5,992 nt of DNA from an uncultured Alphaproteobacteria bacterium (GTDB lineage Bacteria; Pseudomonadota; Alphaproteobacteria; Caulobacterales; Caulobacteraceae): positions 1-5,992 of the forward strand of contig CAIZKE010000330.1 in NCBI GenBank assembly GCA_903933475.1, in the 5' to 3' direction. Both the position numbers and the translations under genes were made by a program. Below the pieces are notes generated by a model. It had not been told where the DNA came from. It saw only the letters and a list, made by a program, of their open reading frames with translations, and did no database searches. This document shows, piece after piece, positions 5,893-5,992 of the stretch; positions within the stretch are counted from its first letter, which is position 1, and each line of letters begins with the position of its first letter.

Positions 5893-5992
5893 GCGGGATG
5901 GGGCGTCCCGACATCCAGCGGAAACCGCCGGTCACCCCCCGGGACGATCATGGCCTGGAGACCCGCTGAGGTTAGGGAGAGCACGCCCAGAG
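5893..5992. other. Right-edge segment, no gene recognised
   Basis: Minus-strand frames stay open for some distance here, but their codon third positions are mixed and no family is recognisable. A plus-strand ATG at 5950-5952 (MAWRPAEV) stays open to the edge with only a weak GGGA before it, so a divergent gene cannot be excluded. Nothing else could be supported. Confidence 0.3.

Noticed and set aside
5753..5984. Minus-strand ORFs of 60 and 73 codons upstream of leuA.
   Set aside because: Third-position composition is mixed, no family is recognised, and they run through the AT-richer promoter and both dyads.
1..5992. Signs of mobile elements, CRISPR arrays, tRNA/rRNA genes or horizontally acquired segments.
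   Set aside because: No transposase, integrase, regularly spaced repeats or RNA gene signatures were seen, and the recognised genes share the same high-GC codon style.

Overview
The window comes from a high-GC alphaproteobacterium, most likely of the order Caulobacterales (Caulobacter, Phenylobacterium or Brevundimonas type). Three things point there: the order mreB-mreC-mreD-mrdA with leuA and a DMT-family permease just upstream, the close fit of MreB and LeuA to alphaproteobacterial family members, and GANTC sites (the target of the CcrM cell-cycle methylase) concentrated between genes. This is inference from gene order and remembered family sequence; no search was run. All recognised genes lie on the minus strand, so transcription runs from right to left.

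Right end (about 5655-5992): no recognised gene, but a rich upstream region for leuA. It holds two copies of a GCAAG-N3-CTTGC dyad with centres 41 bp apart, a sigma70-like promoter whose -35 overlaps the nearer dyad, and a transcribed leader of about 150 nt with mutually exclusive hairpins and a very short ORF containing Ile, Val and Leu codons. Next come leuA (2-isopropylmalate synthase, first committed step of leucine synthesis) and, 3 nt later, an EamA/DMT-family permease gene. These two are almost certainly cotranscribed.

Middle (2749-3176): 428 bp between the permease gene and mreB. It contains an unrecognised 56-codon ORF with a good Shine-Dalgarno sequence and five GANTC sites, all outside that ORF, three of them within 37 bp. 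This region should hold the mreB promoter.

Left half (1-2748): the cell-shape cluster mreB, mreC, mreD and the first 14 codons of mrdA (PBP2). MreB is the actin-like filament, MreC the periplasmic scaffold, MreD an integral membrane protein, and PBP2 the transpeptidase of the elongasome, which directs lateral wall growth. mreC and mreD overlap by 4 nt, and mrdA starts 5 nt after mreD. MreC carries a Pro/Lys/Gln-rich C-terminal tail built partly from a 15-bp tandem repeat. No RNA genes, mobile elements, CRISPR arrays or clear U-tract terminators were seen. The genes are mostly ordinary; the less expected signals are in the noncoding stretches.
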